The notes: generated from the sequence alone by a model not told the origin. 47,274 nucleotides of DNA from Gonium pectorale (GCA_001584585.1 LSYV01000097.1:22212-69485); one strand, 5' to 3'; positions 1 through 11,332 are shown, numbered from the stretch's first letter. Made by a program: numbers and translations.

Positions 1-1667
1 CCGGCTGGCCGCTTGTGGTGCTCAGGGGGGATCAGGGCGGCGGCCGAGGCAGAGGGGCCCTCACAGGCGGCGCCCGACACGACTCCCGGGGCCTGCCGCG
101 GCCACACACACACTCTGACATTCCTCGCTGTGCCCCTCCCCCTCCCTTTTCCGCCGCTCCGCCTGGCGCGGCTTGCTTTCCCGGTGCTCTTAGGTGAGAC
201 AACGGTATTCAGCGGGTCGGGGGGGGCTGGGTGGGCGGGGAGCCGGGAGACATGCACCAGCCCGCATGCGACGCACGTAGAGTAGACTAAGCGCATTCCA
301 ACACGGCATTGCATAGGGTCACCCCAGAGAGAATTCTGGGCCGCATCGGGGGCTACGGTGGTGGTCGCCGCCGAACTAACATGCAGAGACATCGCCCCTT
401 CGACTGCCTCGGGAGCTGGGTCCTACACCGACGCCATCACTTTCGCGCTTACGCTCGTCGTATGCGTTTTCCTTTTCAACACACACACACTCCTCCTTGT
501 ACCATTACGCATACATAACGTACTCCTCCTTGTACCGTCCGAGGCACCGGGCACCCAACCTACCCAACCTACCCAACCTACCCCGCGCCACCGGAACCCA
601 CAATCCCCGCCCTCCCCTCCCGCTGCTCGCCCGCCCGTCCTCCAGGCCCGCTAGGCGCGCCGCTGCTCAAGCCGCTGGCCGCCGCCCTCTCCTCCACCGC
701 GCTGCCGCCCCGCCTATCGCTGCGGCTTCTGAGCGTGGCGCTGGCCCGCCTGCGCGACTCGCCCGACCCCGCCCTTGCCGCCAGCTGGCTCCTCACGCTG
801 CTGTTCGGGCCGCAGCATGGCCAGGCCGTGCTGGCGCCCGACGGAGGCGACCTGACGGCGCCGCCGCAGCGGCAGCGGGAGCTGGTCGACGCCGCGGCCC
901 GCGGCGTGGGGGAGCTGGGAGGCGCGGGGCCGCTGCTGCGCGTCCTGCAGCCGCAGCTGCTGGGGCTGCCGCTGGGCGACGCCGCCAGCGCCGGCGCGCC
1001 CGCGGCGCGGCTGCAGCGCTACAGCTGCGTGCGGCTGTGCGCCGCGGCGCTGGCAGAGCCCGGCGGGGGTGGCGGCGGCGGCGCAGGAGGAGGAGGGGAG
1101 GGCGCGGTGCCAGCGGATCTGATGCAGCGGCTGCCGGCGGCGGCGGCGCTGTGCGGCGTGGAGCTGGGCATAGAGGCCGCGGAGGCGGAAGCCGCCTCTG
1201 CCGCCGCGGGAGCAGGGCCAGTCCCTGGCGGCGGAGGCGGCGCCGTTGGCGCGGCGCAGGGCCCTGTTCTGCAGCTGCTGACGGAGCGGCCGTCGCTCGT
1301 CACGCCCGCGCTGCAGTTCCTCGCGGCCTCCCTGCAGCAGCGCGTTGGCAACGGCACTGGGCGGGACGCCGGCAGTGGCGGCGACGGCGGGCCGGCGGCG
1401 GCGCCCTCCGGCGGGCTGGGGCGGCTGCCGCTGCATGCGGCGGCGCTGGCGGCGCTGCGGCTGGCGGCGGCGGCGGTGAAGCAGCAGCCGGTGCGGCTGG
1501 CGCTGGTGGCGGGGACGGAGCGGGAGGCGCTGGTGGCGGCGGTCAACGGCCTGGCGGCGGCGGTCCGGGAGCTGCCGGCGGCGGCGGGCTCCGACGCGGG
1601 CGCGTGCGTGCTGGAGTCCCAGCGGCTGGCGCAGACCCTGGCGGACCTGTATACGGCCGCCGCGTGA
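1..1667 (+). CDS. 3' end of an unrecognised Ala/Leu-rich helical protein gene (partial)
   Basis: Two terminal exons are visible. The upstream one is open from base 1 and ends at a GTGAGA donor after 193. The last exon is 646-1667, after a CAG acceptor, and ends in TGA. The reading phase joins exactly (one base plus two). The last exon encodes about 340 residues of amphipathic helices rich in Ala and Leu, for example the block LSLRLLSVALARLRDSPDPA, with Gly-rich linkers near 1060-1100 and 1210-1250. This looks like a HEAT- or ARM-like helical scaffold, but I recognise no specific family and assign no function. The 452-bp intron carries a copy of a dispersed repeat (431-482) and a 9-bp tandem repeat (553-579). 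The 5' part lies outside the window, and where the first visible exon begins is unknown. Confidence 0.6.
431..482 (+). repeat. Dispersed repeat B, copy in intron of the first gene
   Basis: ACGCCATCACTTTCGCGCTT, ACGCTCGTCGTATGCGTTTT, CCTTTTCAACAC. Identical over most of its length to the copy at 30909-30960. Confidence 0.8.
553..579. repeat. 9-bp tandem repeat, three units
   Basis: Three perfect copies of ACCCAACCT followed by a degenerate fourth lie in the intron of the first gene. It is a simple slippage repeat. Confidence 0.8.
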
Positions 1668-2456
1668 TGCGGAGGCGGAGTCGGTGTGCGGCTTCGGGCC
1701 TGAGACCGAAGAACCCGGGGGCGGACTGATTTGACGATGTGCAGCGGTCAATACAACAGTGAAGGCGCTTAAGAGGTCAAGCGCACTAGCAGCTGTGGTC
1801 CGAGGCAGCCCCACGGCGCCAGGCAGTGGCCCGACGGCTCGACGCGGACATGGTGTGCTGCTGGCGTTCGTGTAGTCTGCCGTGCACGGGGCGTTTGTGT
1901 TGCTGTGCCGTGCTGCTGCTGCTGCAGAGGGGGGTGCGTTGCAGCGTTGGGCGGCGGGCGCCCCGGGGTGGGGCCACCGATGCTTGCGGCACGCGTGCGT
2001 ACGGGGTGGCGGGTGGTTCGGCGTGACGGCGCCTCCCTCCCTCCCTGGCTGCACGGGGTGGCAGCGGCCTGGAGCCTCGCCCGCTCAGCGCCCGCTGCAT
2101 GCACACGCCCACGTTCAGGGCCCTGCACTGCGATGTGGTGTGTTTGCATGGAGCCGCGTAGCCGCCTGTGCCGGCTCGTGTGGCCTGCAACCGCTAACTG
2201 GGAAGCCTGTACTCTGCCTGCCTGCCTGTACTCTGCCTGCCTGTGCGGTGCCCCGGGTGCCGCACACAAGAGCAGAGGGCCGCCGGCGAGCCCCGTCCGT
2301 GCAGCGCCAGGGCGGCGCGGCCCTTGATGGGCTGAGAGCTCCAGCGCAAGGGGGTGCGGGGCTACATTACACTTGCGGTGACGTGGCGGACAAAGCTGTC
2401 CCCGAGACCCCAAGAGTCCGCACTGAATCCCGCCAGGTCCCCTCCGCATTGATGCC

Positions 2457-2461
2457 TGTAA
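2457..2461 (+). terminator. TGTAA polyadenylation signal of the first gene
   Basis: TGTAA on the plus strand, about 790 bases after the stop at 1667. Green algae of this group use TGTAA a short distance before the cleavage site, and long 3' UTRs are usual there. The position suits the end of this transcript. Confidence 0.45.
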
Positions 2462-3250
2462 TCTACTTGACGTCTACCTAAACCTCAAGGAACCGGGTTA
2501 GTTATGGTACGGCGAGTCCATGGGTACATGGACCGGTCAGTCCGTCAGTAACTCAGCCACTCCATCGTCATCAATCAACCGCTAAAGCTATGTACCAGGC
2601 GTCCGTGGAGCCCTCAGAGCCGTCCGTCCGGCAGAGGGCTGCGCGGGTTGGCAGGAGGGGTTCCCCAGTCGGCCAAAGATACCCCCGGGTCGCCAGCCAC
2701 ACCCACACCATTCACCGCACAACAACCTGCCGCGGCATCGCGGCCGCGAAGCGTACAGAAGAACGCGCCCACCCTAATAGAGGTCGGGTGTCTGGGAGAC
2801 ATGGCCCCAGGCCCGCACGTCCGCGACACGCGCCCGGCGGAGGGGCCGCCGTGCCCGCCAACCCGCTGACCGGTGGCGGAGGGGCCGGCATTGGAAAGCA
2901 TCTAGCCACCTACGTGTAGCCACGTAGCCAGCACCACGCAAAGCCGTCGCGGGGCCGCTGGCGCATCGCTGCGCAAAGCAAAGAGGCCCATGGGAGCGCG
3001 GCGGTGGCGGCAGAAAAGCACGGCCCCACCACCGCCCACAGCAACGCCGCGGCAGCCACTCCTCCGCAGGAGCCACTGAGAAGCAAAAAAAGGGAAAGAA
3101 AGACGTGTCGGCGACTGCCGAGTGCGTCGCGCTGTCACGCGCCACTCTGCGTACCAGTGGGCGAGCCGTACTCCAGTCAGGGGGCCAAAATCTGGGAGCC
3201 GGGCCCTCTTCGCGCGGTGCGGCACACCTCAACAGCCCTGGGCCGGCACC

Positions 3251-3280
3251 GCAATCGGGCGCAATCGGGCGCAATCGGGC
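3251..3280. repeat. 10-bp tandem repeat, three units
   Basis: Three perfect copies of GCAATCGGGC in intergenic DNA, followed by a partial copy. No function is suggested. Confidence 0.75.
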
Positions 3281-4070
3281 GGGGCGCAATCTCGTCCCAC
3301 CCGGCGGTGCGTACCGTACCGTAGCGGGGCTCCCAGCGACTTGACGCCCCCTCTCCCTCACAGCTGGTACCCCCCCATACAGCAGCTACCTGCCACACCG
3401 GCCACCCGCGTGCCGCCGCTGGGCCTGGCAGGGCACCGGACCGGGCTGTCTTGCGTTGCACCCCGGTCGCGGCAGTCAGGCCAAGTACAGTCGCAGTCAC
3501 TCGTGTGCAGGGAGCGGAAAGGAACGGAGAGAAAGAACACACAGGCCCAGCCCACCGCGGACGGGCACGCGTACGTTCGGTCGGGCGCACCCGCACGGGG
3601 AGCGCCCAGGGTCAAACGGACCCAGCGCCTCCAGGGCGAGGTCCTGCCGCCCGCTGCGCCGGTCGTTAGTCGTCAGTCGGCAGCATGCCCCGTGCCCCCG
3701 CCACGACGGCATCGCGCACCCCGCACCAACGCACCAACGCACCCCGCCGTAACGAACACAGCCCCGCAGCGCACCTGGGCGCCGTCACAGCACTCCCTTC
3801 CTCCCCTCCGCGGCGCCGGCCTATGGGCGAGCCGCACCCCCTCCCCAAGCCGCGGGACCACCAGCAGCGACTGCCCTTCAGCGCGCGGGCCGCAGGGCAG
3901 GCCCTGTGCATCGGCAACCAGCCCGTCACGCCCCTTCGCTCTCTGCACTGCTCACGGCCTCAAGCCTCCCAGCAGGCAGGTGCAGGTGGCCCACAGCCGC
4001 CCAATGCGTCCGATGGCCCCAGGGCCACGCAGCCGGGCAGGCAACCCCAGCGGCAAAGGCAAACCCCTCC

Positions 4071-7000
4071 TCAGTGCATGGCCGCCTCCGCCTCTGCCGC
4101 CTCCGCCAATGAGGCCAGGTCCGGCAGGCGGCTGTCCCCGTCTGTGGAGGCCGGGCCCACTGGGCTGCCGCCGTGGTCGCCGCTGCCCATCGCGTCGCAC
4201 CCAGTCAGCGACAGAACTGCGCCCTCCTTGCCCCCGCCGGCCCCCACCCCATCACTGCCCGCGCCGCCGCTGCTGCCCGCCTCCTCGACGTCGCACGGCG
4301 GCCCGGCCGTTCCGGCCGCCGCCGGCTGCGGCCCCGCCCCGCCGCGGCCCAACGGCGCCGCCGCCAGGTGGGCGGGGACGTCCGAGCCCGGCGGCCGCAG
4401 CCTGGTTGCATCCTGCAGCGCCACCTCCTGCTTGACTATCCCCGCACCCGCCGGGGGCGACTCGGACTGAGGTGCCAGGCGCGCGATAGCCCCCTCGCCC
4501 GGCTCCGACAGCGTCGCCGCCGCCGCCGCTGCCTGCCAGCTGCGCTTCTCCGCGGCTGCTTCGGCGGGCTCCGTCGCCCGGCCGACGACGGGCGACGGCG
4601 AGGCGAGCTGCTGGCGCTCCTCCCGCGGCGGCGTCGCCAGGCGCTGCAGCTGGGCGGCACGCAGCCGCTGCGCGTCCCACACGGCTCGCAGGTGCTCCTG
4701 CAGGGCCACCACGCGCTCCACCAGCGCCTCGCGGCTGAGGCCCGCCAGCGCCTCGCGCGGCAGCAGCAGCTCAGGAAGCACGGGCGGCTGCGGCTGCGGC
4801 GGCAGCAGCAGCGGTTGCGCTGTCGGCAACGACAGTGACGTGAGGTCGAGCGGCCGCGGCGGGGGCAGGAGCGCCAGTAGGGGCGGTGGCGGCAGGGCGA
4901 GGCCGTCGCCTTGTCGGGGAATGCCGCCGCCGTCCCGGGGCAGATTCGCCTCGTCCGCCCGCTCCGACGTGAACAGCGGGGCGGCTCGCATTAAGGAATC
5001 GGATCCATACCGCGCGGGCCCTGCAGTGCCGGCGCCGGTGCCGGCGCCGCGGCCGCGCGGGCCCGGCAACCAGCTGCCATCGGGCGCTGTCGGCGACTGT
5101 GGCTGCGGCGAGACGCTGCTGCGCGGAGACCGCCAGGACGGCAGACCGCCGCCTGGCGCCCTGGCCGCCATCGAGGGCCAGCGCCCCGAACAGCTCGGCT
5201 CTTCGTCCCGAGACGCGGCGAGCGCGTCGCCGCCGGCCGGGTGGTGGCGGGCAGCCGCCGCGCCCGCCTCCTCGTCGCCGCCGTACCGCCGCCGCACAAC
5301 GCCGCCCGTCCGCCGGCGCTTGGGCACCAACCGAGGGTCCGGCAGCGGCGCCGGGCCGTCGTTGTCGTCGTCGCCCTCCCCCACCTCCGCGCCCTCCTGC
5401 TCCTCTGGCGAGAGCCGGCCGCCGGCCGCCCCTGCGCCCGCGCCCACGAAGCCGCCGCCGCGCCGGCGACGCCGGCTCCCCCAGCCGCCATCACCACGTT
5501 GGCGGCCCTCAGCCTCGCCGTCCTCCTCCGCGTGCGCCTCCGTCCGCCCTAGTTCCCCGCTTCGCCCGCCCTCGGACTCGCCATCCTCCCGGGCTGCTGA
5601 CCCACGTCGCTCCGCCAGCAGCGACGGCAGCGGTGGCCCGGCAGCCATTGCCTGCTGCTGCTGCGACAGCACCTGCAGGGCCAGGGGGCTGCCCCGGCCC
5701 AGCCCCAAGTTCTGGGCCAGGGATGCAAAGGTCACGCGCTGGTGCAGATGCTGCAGCGTCACCTGCGCAAGGAGCTGCGGCGACGCCGCGGCCGCCGCCG
5801 CCGGGTCCAGCCCGAGGGCTGCCGCGACCGCAGGCGGCGGCGGCGCGGTGGCGGCCGCCGTCCAGAGCGCCGCTGCCGACGGTCCCAGGACCGCGGCCAG
5901 CCCCGGCAGGGACGGCTGAGCTTGCAGCAAGCCGAGATCGACGTCGGCGGGCAGCGGCCGGGCGGCGCCCGCCCCGGCGCCGCCGCCGCGGCGCGCCCAG
6001 CCTCCCGCCTTTAGCTCACTGTCGTGGTCCTCCTCTGTGGCCATGGCGCTGCCCACCTCGGCATCCTCCGGCGCAGCGGGGCTGCCCGCGTGCCGGAGGT
6101 TCGCCAGCTGCTTCAGGCCCGCAACCGCGACGGCGTCGTCGTCGTCCTCTTCGTCCTCATCGTCCTCTGGGTCGCCGCCCGGGCCCATGTCTTCATCGTC
6201 GCCGTCGTCGTCGTCATCGTCGCCAGCGCCGCCGCGGGCCCGAGCCCCAAAGGCGTGGGCGTGGAGCAGCGGGTGGTGCAGCGGCGGGGGCAGCGAGCGG
6301 CCGGAGGCGGGGGTGTAGTCCGGATCTGGGTCGGCATCTGGGTCCGAGTCGCCGCGTTCGTCCCGGTACTCGAGGGCCGACGTCAGGGCGCAGCTGCCCG
6401 GCTGCACAACACAGCCGTGGAGGGGAAGGCAAGGGGAAGGCAGGGCGGGAAGCGGGGTTAGCCGGCGCGGAGGCGGTGGGGCGAGGGGGCTGCGCGGCTC
6501 GCGCAACTGCTCCACTGGCACAGGCACTGCGTGTGTGTTGTCGTCAATGGTGGCACATAGTGTGATACCGTGTGTCGTGTCGTGTGATAGTGTGTCGTGC
6601 CGCATCCTGGCTGTGGGCACGCCACAGGTACCATACGCCCAGCAAAGCCGCAAGGAGGCCCGCTTCGCCCCCGTCGCAACTGTGCTAGTGTGCATAAACC
6701 ATGTCCAAGCCATGACGCGTGTGCGCCGCAGGAGGACCCACCCGCTCGTTGCCGGATCGCTTCTTGGCTCGGTAGCTGCAGGACAGGGCGGAGAGCGCGG
6801 CCGGGGTGGACGGGGCGGCGGCACGGTCAGGTCAAGGGCGGTGGCGGACACGCGTTGCGGTGGGGTGCGGTGCGCGGCACTGGCAATCCGTACAGGAAGA
6901 GAGGCTCATAGAGACCGGGGGCGGAGGCGGGGTTCGAGGGGAGGCGTGCGGACTCACTTGCGGAAATAATCGCGGACGAGCGGCAGGCTGCGCAGGCACT

Positions 7001-7373
7001 TGGCGTGTACGCGCGTCTCTTGTATCGACGGCGCCTGCTCCTTCCATGTCTCGGCGGCGTGTCGATTGTACCAGCCGGCAATCTCCTGGGCGTTCGGTCG
7101 CCGGCCCTGGCGCTCCAGCTCCGCGCGCCACCTGCGAACACGAAACCGGCATGTTTGGGCGTGGCTCCGACATGTCCTTCCCAAGCAGCAAGAATTCAGC
7201 AGAGTGCCGGGCGCGAGCGACAAAGATACATGCCTGAATCCTCACCAGTCGTTAAAGGGCTGCCAGAACCGCAACGGCCGACGGTCGGACGATTCGTGCG
7301 AGCGTCCAGCCCGCCCGTCGGCCCCCGCCCCGTTCGGCTTGCCGCCGCTCTTTTTGCCTCCTCGCCTGACCAT
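4071..7373 (-). CDS. 874-aa acidic low-complexity protein with a conserved Trp-rich N-terminal module
   Basis: Three exons join in phase: 7373-7246 (ATG start), 7131-6958 and 6393-4071 (stop), giving 874 residues. Residues 32-101 form the only well-ordered part. They contain RPLRFWQPFNDWW, then RRPNAQEIAGWYNRHAAETW, then HAKCLRSLPLVRDYFR, and look like a compact helical, possibly DNA-binding, module. Residues of about 155-190 are almost all Asp/Glu. The rest is Ala/Gly/Pro/Gln-rich with basic clusters such as KRRRTGGVVRRR, and a short coiled coil lies around residues 650-680 (EALVERVVALQEHLRAVWDA). The basic N-terminus (MVRRGGKKSGGK) and acidic tract suggest a nuclear regulator; this is inference, and I cannot name the family. 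The phase of intron 2 fixes the acceptor at 6394-6395 rather than the CAG eight bases upstream. Confidence 0.7.
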
Positions 7374-8045
7374 TGTAATTTGGTGGCAACGCTGCTCGGG
7401 CCAGTCCTGCTGCAGTAACAACGTGGCATGGCGAGACCAAGGCCCAATAATACGCTTACAACGACATGCACAAACATGAGCATCATAAAAAGGCGCGCGG
7501 GGAAATTCGGAGCAAGCTTTGGCGGGCGTAGCCAGAAGGGCAGTAGCCAGAACAGAGTAACTCCCTCACCGAGCACCAGTTCCCTAGCGCCTCAAGCCGC
7601 TTATTGCAACTCCCTCCATAACCTTATATCTCGCACCTACCTTCTTGGGTCCCCGGGCCTCGGCCCAGCTCCAAGCACCTAGCTCCGCGGCTTGCAAGCC
7701 TTGTCGCCAAGTCGCCCGTAGACAGCTTTATATCAGAGACTCACTGCCAAGTGGGGCATCATGGTTGCCGATAGCATAGTTGTGCCGGGGCTGCAGCGGT
7801 ATCGCAGGCTACTCCAGGACCCAAAATATTTCGACGTATGAAGCAAAATATATTGTAGGCCTTTCTGGTTCTGTGCCACGAGTGCGACAAGAATACACAC
7901 ACAACCGCCTTGCCGTACACTTGCTGCGCCATATGTATTGGCACCTCATCCAGAGCTATACAGCTAGCACTATGGTGCTGTAAGAATCAAAGAATTGGGG
8001 CGGGCTTGGCATGAAGTCATGCTTCTCTGTGCTGTGCTGAATAGC
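7374..8045. other. 5' region of the 874-aa gene (intergenic)
   Basis: This lies between the start of the minus-strand 874-aa gene and the polyadenylation signal of the next minus-strand gene. It is visibly more AT-rich than the flanking exons, with A/T-rich words around 7840-7860, as expected for promoter and 5' UTR. I see no protein-coding exon and no clear TATA box. Confidence 0.5.
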
Positions 8046-8050
8046 TTACA
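8046..8050 (-). terminator. TGTAA polyadenylation signal (minus strand) of the BLISTER-like gene
   Basis: TTACA on the plus strand reads TGTAA on the minus strand, about 140 bases beyond the stop at 8189. This spacing is well suited to a 3' UTR end. Confidence 0.55.
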
Positions 8051-8188
8051 GCATTTTGGCTTCCATCCTTGGCACTAGGGTCATCTGTTGGTCACGACTG
8101 GTGTGCTTAAACCGGATAAGAGTGTGACATTGCGGGGACATGCGCGCGGTGCAAGTACAATGCGCAGCAGACCTGGTCCTCAGGCCCC

Positions 8189-10865
8189 TTAGTCCCCGGC
8201 CCCGCGCAACCCCTCATCCCGCACTAACCCGTCGCCGACCCCAGCAGGCATCGCCACCGCCCCGCTTCCGTGGTCGGTCAGCGGATCCGATCCGAGCCCT
8301 TCCCGCCCCTGCCGCACGCCCGCGCCGCCCTGGAGCTCGTCGCTCCCGCTCGCACACCCTGCAACGCCGCCCGTGCCTCCCCTGCTCTCTGGCACGCCCT
8401 CCCAGCCGCGATTGCCGCCCGCATCCACCCCGCGGGCGCCAAGCCCGTCTGTCAGGCCGTCGCCCCGCGCCCCCTCCACCGACGGATCCACGACTCCGCA
8501 GGCAGCCGCAGTAGCACCACCACCACCACCACCACCACCAGCAGTAGTACACCATTCTCCAGCGGCCGCCGTGTTTGGTCTGACCGGCCACATGCTGCCG
8601 GCTCGGCTGCTGCTGGTTGTGTCCCCCACCGCGTTCCGCTCCCGCTCCTCCTCCTCCGCCGCCGCCGCCTCGAGCCCATATCCAGGCAGCTGAAAGCCCC
8701 CCGCGGTGTCCTGCAAACGCTCTCCGCCCTCCAACTCCTCCTCCTCCCCATCCTGCTCCCCTCGCTCCAGGGACAACCAGCCCACAAGCTCCGTCAGCTG
8801 CTCCACCTGCTGCCGCAGCGCCGCGTTCTCCGAGGCCAGGGCCGCCTTGTCGCGCATGAGAGCCTCCACCTGCGACCGACCCAGTCCGCGCCGGAGGAGG
8901 GCGTCAGAGGAAAAAAAGAGAACCAGAAACGGGGAAGGCAGCCTCTACGGACATACACACCCGAGGGTGTGATGTTTCCAGCAGGGCGCCAAGTACAGGG
9001 CATGGCGGGCGAGATATACGAGCAGACGGGCCCCAGGCAACACGGACATGGACTTAAGGCATTTCCCTGACGGAAGGCGCTGGGCAGCTGTCCCGCGCCG
9101 GACGGACCTCACAGCCGGAGTGGCCAATGTTATCGGCAGGTAAAGGCTGGGAGGCTTGCGACGGGCCGGGCACGTGTGCGCCCTTTCCACGCGCGACGGT
9201 GCATCGCTCCTCCCGCACACCGCACGGCACCGCAGGGCACGGCAGCGGGGAACGCACTGCGCTGGAGCGCCCCACGCGCCCGCGTCCCGCCGTCCCTCCG
9301 CACCGCCAGGTGCACGTTAGCCGCGCCGTCTGCCCGTCAACGCGCAGAGGCCCCCAAACCAGGCGGCCCAAAAAGCCGGGGCTGCATGACCTGGCAGGCG
9401 ACTACGGGTGTTTGGCTCCCCGCCCCGCCCCATTAGGCGACACACGCATGCCTGCTGTCCCCCACAATCATGCCCTCGGTTACGTCCTCTTCATGTCCCC
9501 CACCCCGGGGTCTACACCGGGAGCGCCTCCCTACGCTGCGTCACGTGTGCTGGACGGGTGTGCAGCACACGCCCCGAGTCGCGCACCTGCCCCAGCAGCA
9601 TATCCACCATGGCCGTGTCGCCGCCGCCGCCCCCGCTGACAACGGCACCGACTCCGCCTCGCCCCCGGCCCGCCGTAAAGCCTGCCAAGCGCTCCTCCTC
9701 ATCCTCCGCCGTGAGCGCCGCCGCCGATTGGCTGGGCGGCGGGCTGTGCCCCGCGCTGCTGCCGCCCCCTAGGCCGCCTCCGCCGGCGGCTGCGGAGTAG
9801 AGGGGCGCGGCGCTGTACCCGGTGGCGGTGCTGCCAAGGCTACCGACGCTGGTGGTGGCACAGACGGAGGCCGCGGAGGAGGACGAGGCGTAAGAGGGTC
9901 GCGTCAGCTGCGGCTGCGGGAGGCATGCGCTGCCGGGCGGGAGAGACCCCAGCGACGTACTGGACAGCGTTGGGGCCAGCAGCCGCAGCTGCGGGAGAGG
10001 GGGGCAATCGAGGACAGTTTTGATGTGAAGGGAGCGGAAACGGGTCAGTGGTAGGAGCGTGTACGTGTGTGGAGCGGCCAGGGTGGCTGCGATGAATACT
10101 TTGGTGGCGGGCGGCGGGTCGCGCTCTCCGCAGCTGGCCAGGGCCTGTGCGCCAATGTTGGTCCGCGGGGCCCCGGGCGCGGGCACCTATGCTGCCGGGG
10201 TGGCCAGCCTCTTGCCCTCATTGGCGCCCACTCTAGGCGCAAACGCCCCGGCGAGAAGCCCTCACGCGTCAGGAGCCCTCCCGCCCGTGTCCCACCCATA
10301 AGCCCAGCCAGTGGTTATCACTGACGAATCGAGACCACAGCCGCACCTCGGCGGACTCGGGCGGCCGAGTCCGGCCCATTTCCACGGCTGCGGGTTGGGT
10401 GTGCACTCGGAAGGTGACCAGCTCGACCGACGGCAGTGGCGGCGCCGCCGCTCCGCCTTGGCCAGAGCCAGAGACGAGCCCAGCGGAAGCGGGCCCGCCG
10501 GCCCCCGCCGCACGCTCGATTTTTTGTTTCCGGAAGTCCTCCAGCGCGCGTCGCCCCGCGGCGCGCATCTTCTCCTTGTACTGCTCGCGCTCCTGTCGCG
10601 TCCAAAAGGGAAGCGCAGCAAAGGGTCGGGCAGACGGTTGGGTCGCCCAGGGCTGCCGAGTCTAGGTCCGCGGGTCGGCAAGACACTGGCGCCGCTATGT
10701 ACATAAATTCAGCAGCGATGGAGCGCTTTCGAAAAGCTCGCCGAGGCAAAAATCTGTGCCAACGATTAGGCCAACGTGGCATCTTGGGCCTGGCCCAAGC
10801 GGGCCGGCAATGATCCTCGTCTAGTCGCATTGGCGCAAACCTGCCTGCGCAGACATCTTCGACAT
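8189..10865 (-). CDS. 449-aa coiled-coil protein with a BLISTER-like N-terminus
   Basis: Four exons, all joined in phase 0: 10865-10845, 10592-10347, 9988-9587 and 8869-8189. The first exon is only seven codons (MSKMSAQ) and needs a GC-AG intron (CAG/GCAGGT). The next exon opens with EREQYKEKMRAAGRRALEDF then RKQK. This resembles the start of the plant Polycomb-associated protein BLISTER, where a short lead is followed by an AGKRKLEEFRKKK-type basic helix. A Ser/Gly/Ala-rich middle follows, then a leucine-heptad helix across the exon 3/4 junction (VEALMRDKAALASENAALRQ, then QVEQLTELVGWL). The last 180 residues are low complexity with a Gly run. A bZIP reading was considered, but no basic region directly precedes the zipper. 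Family assignment is tentative; exon structure is firmer. Confidence 0.65.
8515..8540. repeat. CAC trinucleotide microsatellite in coding exon
   Basis: About nine consecutive CAC/ACC triplets on the plus strand. They lie inside the last exon of the minus-strand 449-aa gene, where they encode a Gly run (GGT/GGC codons). Length variation here would not shift the frame. Confidence 0.85.
8908..9038 (+). repeat. Dispersed repeat A, copy 1 (intronic)
   Basis: About 130 bases that recur in inverted orientation at 38208-38343 with high identity. Shared words include AACCAGAAACGGGGAAGGCA, GTGTGATGTTTCCAG and CGGGCGAG.TATACGAGCAGACGGGCC. The copy lies in the last intron of the 449-aa gene, close to its 3' splice site. 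A partial, more diverged copy is at 16452-16492. It is probably a short non-autonomous mobile element; no termini or target duplication could be fixed. Confidence 0.7.
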
Positions 10866-11332
10866 GTCGACGTCTCGGTCCGTCCACGGCTCGGCCCCCG
10901 AGCGGCCCGGTGCGTTAACGTTGCCCAGTCTTCCTTGTTGTGCAACCACTGAGCATTGGTTCACGTTAGGGCTATCACGGCCTCACTGCGATTGTCGTCT
11001 GCCCTGCTGTCTCGAACAAACGGAGCGGCAGGAAGCTTGACAGTCAATGTCTGTTAAAAGATATGTCAGATAGTCAGAAGTCGTTTACGTCCACTTCTGC
11101 TCGCGGAAACGGCATGGCGACGAGGGTTTTGCACAACGGCTGGCTCGTGCAACGACCAACTGACCGACGTCATTGACCCGCTCCTCGATAGCGTCGCGCT
11201 AGCCACTGTTATCCGTCTGTTTTCCGAGCGATTAAGATAGCGATTGAGAATACTGAGACGGTGTTGCTGGGTCGCTGGGTGGCCGGGGTGCTGGTTGAAC
11301 ACCGTTAACACCTTTCTAGCGCACACGGCACC
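10866..11332. promoter_or_regulatory. Head-to-head promoter region (BLISTER-like gene / BUD31)
   Basis: 467 bases separate the two start codons, which point away from each other, so both promoters and 5' UTRs must fit here. The segment is less GC-rich than the coding parts (AT-rich words around 11040-11080 and 11215-11260). I see no clear TATA box. Co-regulation is possible but not shown. Confidence 0.55.

Larger units (their letters stand above)
1668..4070. other. 3' UTR of the first gene, then a convergent intergenic region
   Basis: The first part is probably the 3' UTR of the upstream gene, up to the TGTAA at 2457-2461. From about 2500 to 4070 I see no exon with convincing protein content. 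Long open frames exist on both strands, but they are Pro/Arg-rich frames expected in GC-rich DNA. Three perfect 10-bp units GCAATCGGGC lie at 3251-3280. The minus-strand gene ends at 4071, so its 3' UTR must fall here; no minus-strand TGTAA signal is obvious close to its stop. Confidence 0.5.

Noticed and set aside
497..1729. Long plus-strand open frame of 410 codons
   Set aside because: It overlaps the real exon 646-1667 in another frame and consists of Arg/Ala/Gly runs, a typical shadow frame in GC-rich coding DNA.
714..2054. 446-codon minus-strand open frame
   Set aside because: Antisense shadow of the first gene; Arg/Gln/Pro composition and no domain-like segments.
3122..4435. 437-codon plus-strand open frame
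   Set aside because: Pro/Arg/Ser-rich throughout, overlaps the 3' end of the 874-aa gene on the other strand, and shows no conserved motif.
5099..6565. 488-codon plus-strand open frame
   Set aside because: Exact antisense shadow of the large exon of the 874-aa gene.
6394..6851. N-terminal 150 codons of the long minus-strand frame ending at 4071
   Set aside because: Splice phase from the upstream Trp-rich exon requires entry at 6393, and the extra segment contains intron-like ACAC/CGTGT runs.
8189..8869. bZIP transcription factor reading of the leucine-heptad exon
   Set aside because: No basic region directly precedes the heptads; the basic helix lies two exons upstream.
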